Below, one piece after another: positions 26,721-35,159 of a stretch of DNA of 64,000 nt. Position 1 is the first letter of the stretch, and each line of letters opens with the position of its first letter. The DNA comes from Streptomyces violaceoruber (lineage in GTDB: Bacteria; Actinomycetota; Actinomycetes; Streptomycetales; Streptomycetaceae), in NCBI GenBank assembly GCA_000720805.1, contig JODI01000042.1, forward strand, positions 1 to 64,000. The letters run 5' to 3'. The position numbers and the translations under genes were made by a program. Under the pieces are notes generated by a model. It was not told where the DNA came from and did no database searches. It saw nothing but the letters and a program-made list of their open reading frames with translations.

Positions 26721-27719
26721 TCAGTCGCGTGGCCGGCGCACGAGCATGCCGCCGCGTTTCAGCGAGCTGAGGACGAGTGAGGTGTCCACGGACGCCACGG
26801 CCCGCAGCCAGGACGCCCGGGTGACGAAGTCATACAGGGCCGACTCACTGGGCAGCGCCGCCAGCACCAGGATCTGATGCTCTCCGGTGACGAAACTGGC
26901 GTACCGGACGTGGACGTTGTCCGCCAGCGCCGCTGCCACCGCCTCGGCATCCGTCGGAGCGGTGCGCACCCGGATCAGCGCCTCCACCGGCAGCCCGAGC
27001 AGTGCCGGCTCGATCACGGCGCGGATGCGCACCCCGCCTTCCCGCCGCAGCGCGGCGAGGCGCCGCCGCGCGGTGGCTTCCGAGACTCCCGCGACGCGGC
27101 CGAGTTCCTCGTAGGTGCACCGCCCGTCCTCGGCGAGCGCGTTCAGGAGCAACCGGTCCGACCGGGAGAGTTCGACGTCGGCGGGCGGCATCACATCTCC
27201 GTCGGCTGACGACGGCGCGGGCGCCTCGGAGGGGGCGGCCAGCACGGCGATCTCGTCGTCGGTGAGCAGACCGGAGTGCCACTCGCGGATCGTCCGGATG
27301 TGCCGCAGCACCGGGAGGGTGAACGTCTCCAACATGCCGGGCAGTCCCGGCAGTTCGTCCATCACCAGGCTCGCCAGGCGGTCCCGGGGGCAGAGCAGCT
27401 CCGCGACACAGTCCGGGGAGCCGGTCAGGACATGAGTGAAGACACAGTCGGGCCGGCCGGCCAGCGCGCTCGCGACCATCCGGGCCTGCCCCGGGGCGCA
27501 GCGCACACCGACCACCGTGCTGCCGCCGTGCTGGGCCATGGCACCGATCCGCACCAGCCCCGAGTCCAGCAGCCGGGTCCCCCGACGGACGACGGTGCGT
27601 TCGGCCTCGCCGAGCGCTGCCGCGATGCGGTGCCACGAGGCCCGGCCGTCGATCTGCAGTGCGCTGATGATGCGACGATCGAGCGAATCGGCCACAGGAC
27701 CGGTCTGCTGTGCGTTCAT
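26721..27719 (-). CDS. Double-domain Lrp/AsnC-family regulator
   Basis: 332 residues made of two tandem Lrp units. An HTH lies at about 10-55 (SLDRRIISALQIDGRASWHR) and a second at about 185-235 (LSRSDRLLLNALAEDGRCTY). Each is followed by an RAM-type effector domain. Such tandem proteins are common in actinomycetes. ATG at 27719 is preceded by a GGTGGG-like site. It is divergent from a transporter-amidase-amino acid oxidase operon and probably regulates it in response to an amino acid or amide. Confidence 0.88.
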   Translation of the reverse strand: MNAQQTGPVADSLDRRIISALQIDGRASWHRIAAALGEAERTVVRRGTRLLDSGLVRIGAMAQHGGSTVVGVRCAPGQARMVASALAGRPDCVFTHVLTGSPDCVAELLCPRDRLASLVMDELPGLPGMLETFTLPVLRHIRTIREWHSGLLTDDEIAVLAAPSEAPAPSSADGDVMPPADVELSRSDRLLLNALAEDGRCTYEELGRVAGVSEATARRRLAALRREGGVRIRAVIEPALLGLPVEALIRVRTAPTDAEAVAAALADNVHVRYASFVTGEHQILVLAALPSESALYDFVTRASWLRAVASVDTSLVLSSLKRGGMLVRRPRD

Positions 27720-27852
27720 CCCACCAAGCCTATGGCCGATTCCGTCACTTCGACCGGGATTCTTGTTCCGTTCCGTCATCGTGCCCGAACCTGCACTGCA
27801 TGAGCCGCACGAACCAATGATCCCCGTCTCACGACGCACGGAGATGATCGAC

Positions 27853-29163
27853 GTGACCGCGACGCAAGGAACGACCCAAGGAACTCCCCTTCGACAACCG
27901 GCGGTCGAGCCCGCGCAGGCCCCCGGCACCCGGCGCGGGCGACTGGCTCTGCTGGGCCCCGGCCTGGTCCTGGCGGCCGCGAGCGTGGGCGCCGGCGACA
28001 TGGTGACGTCCCTCGCGGGCGCCTCCGGATACGGGATGGCCCTGCTGTGGGCGATCCTCATCGGCGTCGTCCTGAAATTCGTCCTCACCGAGGCTGTGGG
28101 GCGGCTCCAGATGGCGACCGGCCAGACCGTGATCGCCAGCCTGCGGTCGGTCGGACGCTGGCTGCCCCCGGCATTCTTCGTCTTCGTCCTGGTCATCGGG
28201 CTGCTGTACGGGGCCGCCCTGAGTTCGGTGGCCTCGCTGGCGCTGTCCACGCTGTTCCCCGCGCTCCCCCCGCGCCCGCTGGGCATCGCGATCGCGCTGG
28301 CGTCCGCGGCGCTGGTGTACGTCGGCCGGTACGCGCTCTTCGAGCGGGTGATGAGTGTCTTCATCCTCGTCAAGTTCCTCGGCATGGTCGTCCTGGCGGT
28401 GGCCATGCTCGCCACCGTCGACGATCTGCCGGGCCTCGTCTCCACCATGCGCCCGAGGCTGCCGGAGGGAGACGTGGTGACGGTGCTCGCCCTCATCGGC
28501 GGCGTGGGCGGCACGGCCGGAATCGCCTCGTACAGCTACTGGGTACGGGAGAAGCACTGGCAGCACCGGAGCTGGCTGCCGGTCATGCGGGCGGACTCGG
28601 CGGTCAGTTACGCCGTCACCTTCCTCTTCGTGCTGTGCACCACCATCGTGGGGACGGGCCTGCTGTACGGCACCGGCCGGACCATCAGCGGAAACGACGG
28701 CCTGGCCGCACTCGCCGACCCGCTCGGCGCGGACCTCGGGTCGGCGGCCCGCGTCCTGTTCCTGGCGACCTTCTTCTTCGTGACGCTGAGCGCCCTCGTC
28801 GGCGGGTTCAACGCCCTCTGCTATCTGCTGGCGGACTCCCTGCGGACCCTGCGCGGCGTCCCGGAGGCCGACGCCGAGCCCCATATGGCGCAGAACAGCC
28901 GGCCCTTCCGCGTCTTCGTGGTCTACTGCGCGGCCGCGTCGATCGCCGTCACGTTCATGGGCAAGCCGGTCGCCCTGGTGCTGACGTACGCCGCCTTCGG
29001 GTCCCTGATCCTGCCGCTCCTCTCCGGGGCGCTGCTGGTGCTGCTCAACCGCCGGGGCATCGAACCGCTGTACCGGAACAAGATCATGTCGAATGTGCTG
29101 CTGTCCGGCGCCTTCCTTCTCTTCGGTGTGCTGGCCGTCGTGCAGATCAAGGAAACGTTCTGA
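27853..29163 (+). CDS. Nramp (SLC11)-related membrane transporter
   Basis: About 436 residues, roughly 11 membrane helices. The overall pattern is Nramp-like, but helix 1 has GAGDMVTSLAGA instead of the metal-binding DPGN, and helix 6 has GGVGGTAGIASY instead of the MPH-type motif. Metal specificity is therefore doubtful; linkage to an amidase and an amino-acid oxidase suggests an organic substrate. I chose GTG 27853 because GGAG lies 9 nt upstream; ATGs at 27844 and 27817 are alternatives. It is first in a three-gene operon. Confidence 0.75.
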   Translation: MTATQGTTQGTPLRQPAVEPAQAPGTRRGRLALLGPGLVLAAASVGAGDMVTSLAGASGYGMALLWAILIGVVLKFVLTEAVGRLQMATGQTVIASLRSVGRWLPPAFFVFVLVIGLLYGAALSSVASLALSTLFPALPPRPLGIAIALASAALVYVGRYALFERVMSVFILVKFLGMVVLAVAMLATVDDLPGLVSTMRPRLPEGDVVTVLALIGGVGGTAGIASYSYWVREKHWQHRSWLPVMRADSAVSYAVTFLFVLCTTIVGTGLLYGTGRTISGNDGLAALADPLGADLGSAARVLFLATFFFVTLSALVGGFNALCYLLADSLRTLRGVPEADAEPHMAQNSRPFRVFVVYCAAASIAVTFMGKPVALVLTYAAFGSLILPLLSGALLVLLNRRGIEPLYRNKIMSNVLLSGAFLLFGVLAVVQIKETF

Positions 29164-29180
29164 GAGGCGGGAATCCGTTC

Positions 29181-30689
29181 GTGAACCCCTTCGTGAACTC
29201 CATGAACTCAATGAACTCCATGAAATCGATGAACTATATGAACGCCGCAGCCGACGCGGACGAGCTCTGCTTCCGCAGCGCCACCGAGCTCGCCGCCGCG
29301 ATCCGCCGCCGCGAGGTGTCCGCCCGGGAAGTCGTCACCGCCCACCTCGAACAGATCGAGCGCGTCAATCCGGCGGTGAACGCCGTCGTCACCCTGGTCG
29401 CCGACCAGGCGCTGGAAGAGGCGGCCAAGGCCGACGCACTGCTGATGACGGGCGCGGAGGTCGGCCCGCTGCACGGCCTGCCGGTCGCGCACAAGGACCT
29501 GCACGACACCGCGGGCATCCGGACGACGTACGGTTCGCCGATCTTCGCCGACCGGGTGCCCGACCGGGACCACCTGGTCGTCGAGCGTCTGAAGAACGCC
29601 GGGGCCATCACGCTCGGCAAGACCAACGTCCCGGAACTCGGCATGGGTTCGCACACCGTCAACAAGGTGTTCGGGCCCACCCGTAACCCGTACGACCTCT
29701 CCCGCAGCGCGGGCGGCAGCAGCGGCGGTGCGGGGGCCGCGCTCGCCTGCGGAATGCTGCCGGTCGCCGACGGCAGTGACACCGGCGGGTCGCTGCGCAA
29801 CCCCGCCTCCTTCAACAACGTGGTGGGGCTGCGCCCGTCCCCCGGGCGGGTTCCGTCCTGGCCCGACAAGGCGCCGTGGGGGCAGCTGTCGGTGAAGGGG
29901 CCGATGGCCAGGACCGTGTCGGACGTGGCACTGGCCCTGTCCGTGCTCGCGGGCCCCGACCCGCGCAGCCCGCTCGCCCTTGAGACGCCGGGCTCCGCCT
30001 TCGCGGGGCCCCTGGACGGCGATGTGCGCGGCCTGCGGGTCGCCTGGTCGGCGGACCTCGGCGGGACCGTGCCCGTGGACGCCGAGGTGCGGGACGCGCT
30101 GCGTCCGGCCGTCGAGGCGTTCGCCTCACTGGGCTGCGAGGTCGAGGAGGCCTGTCCGGATCTGTCCGGCGCCGACGAGGTCTTCCTCGTCCAGCGGGCC
30201 TGGCAGATGGAACTCGCCTACGGCTCCCTGCTCGACGAGCACCGCCACGCGTTGGCCCCGGACGTGGTGTGGAACATCGAGGAGGGACGCCGGCTGACCG
30301 GCCCGGACCTCGGCCGGGCCCAGCTTCTGCAGACCGCCCTCTACCACCGCGTCCGGGAGTTCTTCGAGACGTACGACCTGCTGCTGCTGCCGGTCAGCCA
30401 AGTCGCCCCCTTCGACATCCGGCTCCCCTACCCCGCCTCCGTGGACGGCACTGCGATGGAGACCTACTTGGACTGGATGCGCTCGGCCTATCTGATCTCC
30501 GTCACCGGTTGTCCCGCGCTGTCGGTGCCGGCCGGTTTCACCCCTGAGGGACTGCCCGTCGGGCTTCAGGTGGTCGGCCCGCACCGGCAGGACCGGTCGG
30601 TGCTGCGGGCCGGGTACGCCATCGAGCGGGCGCTGCGGACCGGCGAGCGCAGGCCGCGCGTCGCCCTCAGGGACGGGAGCCGGTCATGA
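29181..30689 (+). CDS. Amidase-signature enzyme (operon member)
   Basis: Up to 502 residues. Ser-cisSer-Lys triad: Lys105 (AHKD), cis-Ser180 in GGSSGG and nucleophile Ser204 in GSDTGGSLR, with the expected spacing of 24 between the serines. It hydrolyses a carboxamide; the substrate is unknown. The 5' end contains a run of 9-bp repeats giving in-frame starts at 29181, 29193, 29202, 29211, 29220, 29229 and 29238. GAGGCGG lies 11 nt before 29181, so the start is uncertain by up to 19 codons. Its 3' end overlaps the next gene by 4 nt. Confidence 0.88.
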   Translation: MNPFVNSMNSMNSMKSMNYMNAAADADELCFRSATELAAAIRRREVSAREVVTAHLEQIERVNPAVNAVVTLVADQALEEAAKADALLMTGAEVGPLHGLPVAHKDLHDTAGIRTTYGSPIFADRVPDRDHLVVERLKNAGAITLGKTNVPELGMGSHTVNKVFGPTRNPYDLSRSAGGSSGGAGAALACGMLPVADGSDTGGSLRNPASFNNVVGLRPSPGRVPSWPDKAPWGQLSVKGPMARTVSDVALALSVLAGPDPRSPLALETPGSAFAGPLDGDVRGLRVAWSADLGGTVPVDAEVRDALRPAVEAFASLGCEVEEACPDLSGADEVFLVQRAWQMELAYGSLLDEHRHALAPDVVWNIEEGRRLTGPDLGRAQLLQTALYHRVREFFETYDLLLLPVSQVAPFDIRLPYPASVDGTAMETYLDWMRSAYLISVTGCPALSVPAGFTPEGLPVGLQVVGPHRQDRSVLRAGYAIERALRTGERRPRVALRDGSRS

Positions 30690-31948
30690 GCCCGCGTGAC
30701 GCCGCCAGGATCCCGCGCAGCGCCCTCGTGATCGGCGCCGGCATGACCGGGCTCGCCACGGCCTGGTTCCTCCAGGAAGCCGGCGTCGAGGTCACCGTCG
30801 TCGACCGTCGGCATGTCGCGGCCGGCGCGTCCTGGGGAAACGCCGGTTGGCTCTCCCCCGCCCTCGCCGTCCCGCTGCCCGAGCCGGGCGCCCTGCGGCT
30901 GGGGCTGCGCACGCTGCTCTCACCGGCCTCGCCCCTCTACATCCCACCCCGCGCGGACCCGCGGCTGGCCCGGTTCCTGCTGTCGTTCAGCCGCAACTGC
31001 ACTCCTCGGCGCTGGCGGGTCGCGATGAGCGCCCTCGCCCCGCTGAACCGGCAGGCACTGGCCGCGTACGACGAACTCGCCCGAGGCGGCGTCGCCGAAC
31101 CGACCCGCCCGAGCGACCCGTGTCTCATCGCCTTCACCACCGAGGCCGCCCGCGCGCCGTTCGTCCACGAGCTGGAGGCGGTGCGCGCGTCCGGCCAGAG
31201 CGTGGACTACGACCTGCTCTCCGGCGCCGAGGCCCGCACCCAGGAGCCGGCACTGTCGGAACGGACGGGCGCCGCCGTACGGCTGCGCGGCCAGCGGTTC
31301 CTGAACCCGGGGGCCTACGCCGGGGCGCTCGCCGACGCGGTGCGCGAGCGGGGCGGCAAGGTCGTCGAAGGTCTGCGGGTCACCCGGGTACAGGATCACG
31401 GGAGCGAAGTCTCCGTGGTCGGGCCCGACGGTACGGACCTGCGTGCCGACGTGGCCGTGCTCGCCAACGGAGCCTGGCTGAACCGGCTGGCGGCCCCCTT
31501 CGGCGTTCGCGCCGCCGTCCAGTCCGGCCGCGGCTACAGTTTCACCCTGCCCTCCGACGGACTGCCCGCGGGGCCCACGTACTTCGCCGCCCAGCGAGTG
31601 GTCTGCACACCGCTCGGCGAGCGTGTACGGGTCGCCGGAATGATGGAGTTCACCGCCCCCGACCGCCCCGCGGACCCCCGCCGCGTCCAGGCCGTCATCG
31701 ACGCGGCACGCCCCATGCTGCCCGGCGCGGACTTCAGCCGCCGAACCGACGAATGGGCGGGCCCCCGCCCCTGCACCGCGGACGGTCTGCCCCTCGTCGG
31801 CCCGACCCGCTCACCGCGTGTGTACGTCTGCGGCGGCCACGGGATGTGGGGCATCGCGCTGGGCCCACTGAGCGGCAGACTCCTCGCCGAGTCCATCGTG
31901 ACCGGGCAGAGCGCCGCCGAGCTCACTCCCTTGCACCCGCTCCGCTGA
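30686..31948 (+). CDS. FAD-dependent D-amino acid dehydrogenase/oxidase (DadA-like)
   Basis: 420 residues. N-terminal FAD-binding Rossmann motif VIGAGMTGLATAWFLQEAG with the acidic end VVDRR, and a C-terminal DAO signature (GPRPCTADGLPLVG, VCGGHGMWGIALGP). It oxidatively deaminates an amino acid, probably the product of the upstream amidase after import. ATGA overlap with the amidase shows coupling. Confidence 0.87.
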   Translation: MSPRDAARIPRSALVIGAGMTGLATAWFLQEAGVEVTVVDRRHVAAGASWGNAGWLSPALAVPLPEPGALRLGLRTLLSPASPLYIPPRADPRLARFLLSFSRNCTPRRWRVAMSALAPLNRQALAAYDELARGGVAEPTRPSDPCLIAFTTEAARAPFVHELEAVRASGQSVDYDLLSGAEARTQEPALSERTGAAVRLRGQRFLNPGAYAGALADAVRERGGKVVEGLRVTRVQDHGSEVSVVGPDGTDLRADVAVLANGAWLNRLAAPFGVRAAVQSGRGYSFTLPSDGLPAGPTYFAAQRVVCTPLGERVRVAGMMEFTAPDRPADPRRVQAVIDAARPMLPGADFSRRTDEWAGPRPCTADGLPLVGPTRSPRVYVCGGHGMWGIALGPLSGRLLAESIVTGQSAAELTPLHPLR

Positions 31949-32039
31949 ACCGCTGGGAGGTGCCCGCCCGCCCGCCGGAACGGTGGTGAAGTCGCCCGGC
32001 GAAGCGGCCCGGGCCCGCGGTCCGGCTGAACCGCCGTAC

Positions 32040-33104
32040 TCAGTGTTCGTGCGGTACGTCCCGGTGGACCGGGCCGTGGGCGTCCTCGCAGTGGGCGGCG
32101 GCATCCGTGGCAAGCAGGTCACGGTCGCCGGGCAGGGTGAGCTGCAACACCGGAGCCGCCGTGTGGTCGACCTGGAGGGTGGTGTGGGTGATGCCGTAGT
32201 CGCGGCGCAGCAGCTCTTCGAGGTCGCGGCGGACAGCATGGCAGTCGCCGCCGGGTTCGACCAGGATGTGCGCGGAGAGGGCGGCCTGACCGGAGGTGAT
32301 CTGCCAGACGTGCAGGTCGTGGACCTCGACGACGGCGGGCTCGGCGACGAGCTGGTCACCGAGCGCGTCGGGGTCGACGTTCACGGGGGCGGCCTCCAGG
32401 AAGATCCGGCCGGACTCGCGCAGCAGCCCGTACCCCGCCTTGAACATGAGGGCCACGACCACGAGCGTGGCGATGCCGTCGGCGCGGGCGAAGCCGGTGA
32501 GGACGACGACCAGGCCGGCTACCGCGGTGCCGATGAAGGCGAACAGGTCGTTGAGGATGTGCTGGTAGGCGCCCTCGACGTTCAGGGACGTGCGGTTGGC
32601 CTTGGAGATGCACCAGGCCGCGGCCACGTTCACGGCGATACCGGCGAGTGCCGTGCCGAGCACCAGGCCGCCCTCGACCGCGGGCGGATCGATCAGACGG
32701 TGGACCGCCTCGTACGCCAGCCACGCCCCCAGCAGGAGCAGGCTCAGGCCGTTGGCCTGGGCGGAGAGGATCTCGGCGCGCTTGAGGCCGTAGGTGTAAC
32801 CGCCACGGGCCGGACGCGCGGCCAGCCGCATGGCGATGAGTGCGAGGACGATGGAGACGGCGTCGGTGAGCATGTGCGCCGCGTCCGAGATCAGCGCCAG
32901 GGACTGGGCGACGACACCGATGACGACCTCGACCGCCATGAACGCGGCGATCAGCGACAGAGCGATCGCCAGCCAGCGACGGTCGGCGTCCACCGAGACA
33001 CCGTGCGTGTGCCCGGCGTGACCGCCGCGCCCGGGTCCGTGCTCGTGTCCGCGCTCGTGCTCGTGCTCGTGCCCTGGTCCGTGCTCCTGACCCTGATGAC
33101 GCAT
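32040..33104 (-). CDS. Cation diffusion facilitator metal exporter (CzcD/ZitB-like)
   Basis: 354 residues. His-rich cytoplasmic N-terminus (HGPGHEHEHERGHEHG), six membrane helices, and the CDF metal-site motifs SDAAHMLTDA (helix 2) and HILNDLFAFIG (helix 5). A cytoplasmic ferredoxin-like domain ends in a His-rich tail. It exports Zn(II), Co(II) or similar in exchange for protons. ATG at 33104 has GGGGGAAGG about 8 nt upstream; an upstream in-frame ATG lacks one. Confidence 0.92.
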   Translation of the reverse strand: MRHQGQEHGPGHEHEHERGHEHGPGRGGHAGHTHGVSVDADRRWLAIALSLIAAFMAVEVVIGVVAQSLALISDAAHMLTDAVSIVLALIAMRLAARPARGGYTYGLKRAEILSAQANGLSLLLLGAWLAYEAVHRLIDPPAVEGGLVLGTALAGIAVNVAAAWCISKANRTSLNVEGAYQHILNDLFAFIGTAVAGLVVVLTGFARADGIATLVVVALMFKAGYGLLRESGRIFLEAAPVNVDPDALGDQLVAEPAVVEVHDLHVWQITSGQAALSAHILVEPGGDCHAVRRDLEELLRRDYGITHTTLQVDHTAAPVLQLTLPGDRDLLATDAAAHCEDAHGPVHRDVPHEH

Positions 33105-33378
33105 GCCTGTGCCTTCCCCCTCGTGACGGATGTCCTGACCGCAGTGAAACCCACCCGCGGGCGAATCACCAAAGGCTGCACCGGTGACCGTTGTCATGTC
33201 GGATAACAAGCCTCTGACCTGCGCGAATGTTCGCCACCCGAGGTGGATGCGACGGGGGATCCCCTCGGGACAAAAGGGACAGGGTGATCGGCGACGGTCG
33301 GTCTCCCCCGCGCCGGGACGCTTCCGTGCCGACCGCCGCAGACGGCGTCGTCACCCGGACCGCCTAATATCACTCGTC

Positions 33379-33810
33379 ATGGGGAGCCGGACACAGGACA
33401 CGACCCGCGAAGCGTGGGGCGCCACACGCATCGTGGCTCTCCGCCCCGCCTTGGCCGTGCTGCTCGCCGCACTGGTGGTGTGCCTGGGGTGCGTCCCGCA
33501 CGGTCACCGTGCCCCCGCCGCCGCCCCAGCGACCCACCTGTCCGCCACGGCCGGCCTGACGGCCGTATCGGTCGATCATCCCGCGCCGAAGGTCACCCAC
33601 CCGGCCGACTGCCCGTCCCGCGACGGATGCTGCGGCCCGGTCGGCGCCGGTGCGACGGCCGTACGCGTCGCCACCGCGCACCCGTTCCAGGCGACGCTGC
33701 CGCGCAGGCCGGACCTGCCCCGGCAGCCGGACGCGGCCGCGCGCGCCGTCGGGCCCTCGCCTGCCTGTCGGGCTCCCGACCTCCACGTCCTCCAGGTGCA
33801 ACGGACCTAG
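33379..33810 (+). CDS. Small exported Cys/His protein with DUF6153-like tail
   Basis: 143 residues. One hydrophobic helix (about 21-38) is followed by a loop with CPSRDGCCG and several His; the end is APDLHVLQVQRT, the same style of tail as the two DUF6153 proteins in the copper island. A -10-like TAATAT ends 8 nt before the ATG, so the mRNA is nearly leaderless. It lies about 100 bp upstream of a DUF3105 gene and is probably co-transcribed. Function unknown; extracytoplasmic metal handling is a guess. Confidence 0.7.
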   Translation: MGSRTQDTTREAWGATRIVALRPALAVLLAALVVCLGCVPHGHRAPAAAPATHLSATAGLTAVSVDHPAPKVTHPADCPSRDGCCGPVGAGATAVRVATAHPFQATLPRRPDLPRQPDAAARAVGPSPACRAPDLHVLQVQRT

Positions 33811-33911
33811 GCGGACGCCGAGACGCCCGACGCCGTGCGCTGCCGCGTGCGGCTCGGCCACGTCCGTCCGTCCCCGTCCACCCCCGCACCCATCACGAGG
33901 ATCACACAGGC

Positions 33912-34568
33912 ATGAGCAAGACCAGCAAGAAGGCCGCCACCGAAGCACGACGGGCCAAGATAGAGGAGGCGCGTCGCGCCGAGAGAGCCCGCGAGCGCCG
34001 CAACCGGATCATCACCGTCACCGTCAGCGCCCTCATCGTCGCCGGCCTCGTCGGGTGGGGCGCGTACGCCATCAACGACGCCGACAAGAAGGAGGACCAG
34101 CAGGCCGCCGCCGCGAAGAAGCCGGTTCAGGGCGAGAAGAGCTGGGACGCCAAGAAGCTCGGCCGCAATCACGTTCAGCAGAAGGTCAAGTACCCGATGA
34201 ACCCGCCCGTCGGCGGCGACCACAACCAGGCGTGGATGACCTGCGACGGCACCGTCTACACCAAGCCCGTCGCCAACGAGAACGCCGTGCACTCCCTGGA
34301 GCACGGCGCGGTCTGGGTGACGTACAACGACAAGGCCGCGGACGCGGAGGTCAAGACGCTCGCCGACAAGGTCTCCAAGACGCCCTACACGCTGATGAGC
34401 CCGGACAGGACCCAGTCGGGGGCGATCATGCTGTCGGCCTGGGGTCACCAGCTCAGCGTCGACAAGGCGTCCGACCCCAGGGTCGAGCAGTTCCTCACCA
34501 AGTACGTCCAGGGCGCGCAGACCCCGGAACCGGGCGCGGCCTGCACGAACGGCCTCACCGCTTCCTGA
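33912..34568 (+). CDS. DUF3105 single-pass membrane protein
   Basis: 218 residues. A charged cytoplasmic N-terminus (Lys/Arg/Ala/Glu-rich, about 1-32) precedes one membrane helix (about 35-55) and an extracytoplasmic DUF3105 domain. Conserved motifs are NPPVGGDHN, CDGTVY and the His-containing HSLEHGAVWVTY. Its function is not established; conserved His and Cys residues would fit metal binding. It follows the small exported protein on the same strand. Confidence 0.87.
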   Translation: MSKTSKKAATEARRAKIEEARRAERARERRNRIITVTVSALIVAGLVGWGAYAINDADKKEDQQAAAAKKPVQGEKSWDAKKLGRNHVQQKVKYPMNPPVGGDHNQAWMTCDGTVYTKPVANENAVHSLEHGAVWVTYNDKAADAEVKTLADKVSKTPYTLMSPDRTQSGAIMLSAWGHQLSVDKASDPRVEQFLTKYVQGAQTPEPGAACTNGLTAS

Positions 34569-34643
34569 GGGCCGGCTGACGGGCCGTCTACTATGGCCTT
34601 ACGTATTCGCTTGCGCATTCGGTGGTGAGAAGGAGTAAGTGTC

Positions 34644-35012
34644 ATGCGACGGTTGGGGGATCTCGAGGCGGAGATCATGGACCGCCTCTGGACGTGGAAC
34701 CGTCCGGCGACGGTGCGTGAGGTCGTCGACGACATCAACAAGATCCGTCCCGTCGCATACACGACGGTGATGACCGTCACCAACATCCTGTACACCAAGG
34801 GCTGGCTGCTGCGGGGCAAGCAGGGCCGCGCCTGGCTGTACTCGCCGGTCCGCAGCCGTGAGGCGTACGCCGCCGCGCTCATGGAGGACGGTCTGGGCGC
34901 GAGCAAGGACCGCCCGGCCGCCCTGGTCCACTTCGTCGAGAACATGTCCGAGGAAGAGGTGGCCTCCCTGCGCAAGGCCCTGCGGAACGTCGGTCGACAG
35001 GCGAATGCGTGA
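34644..35012 (+). CDS. BlaI/MecI/CopY-family winged-helix repressor
   Basis: 122 residues. Winged helix with the family motif YTTVMTVTNILYTKGWL (about 38-54) and a C-terminal dimerisation helix region. AAGGAG lies 8 nt before the ATG and a -10-like TACTAT is at 34589-34594. Members repress beta-lactamase or copper genes and usually sit beside a BlaR1/M56 sensor protease; none is adjacent here, so the signal input is unknown. Confidence 0.9.
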   Translation: MRRLGDLEAEIMDRLWTWNRPATVREVVDDINKIRPVAYTTVMTVTNILYTKGWLLRGKQGRAWLYSPVRSREAYAAALMEDGLGASKDRPAALVHFVENMSEEEVASLRKALRNVGRQANA

Positions 35013-35159
35013 ACGTGGCGCCCGTCCTGGCCGGTTACCCGACCGCGGTGGGTTTCGTCGCCGGACTCCGCTGACCGACGAGGCGTGAGACGCCTGCGCA
35101 TCGGACCCGCTTGCGATACGGATCACGAAGCCGGACTTCCGTGGCGCACGCCCCGATGA

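Noticed and set aside
27436-27852. Longer N-terminus for the Nramp-like transporter
   Set aside because: It would overlap the divergent regulator gene and has no ribosome site; the added residues are Arg/Ser/Pro-rich.
28047-29180. Extension of the amidase into the transporter gene
   Set aside because: The reading is an Arg/Gly-rich shadow of the transporter frame.
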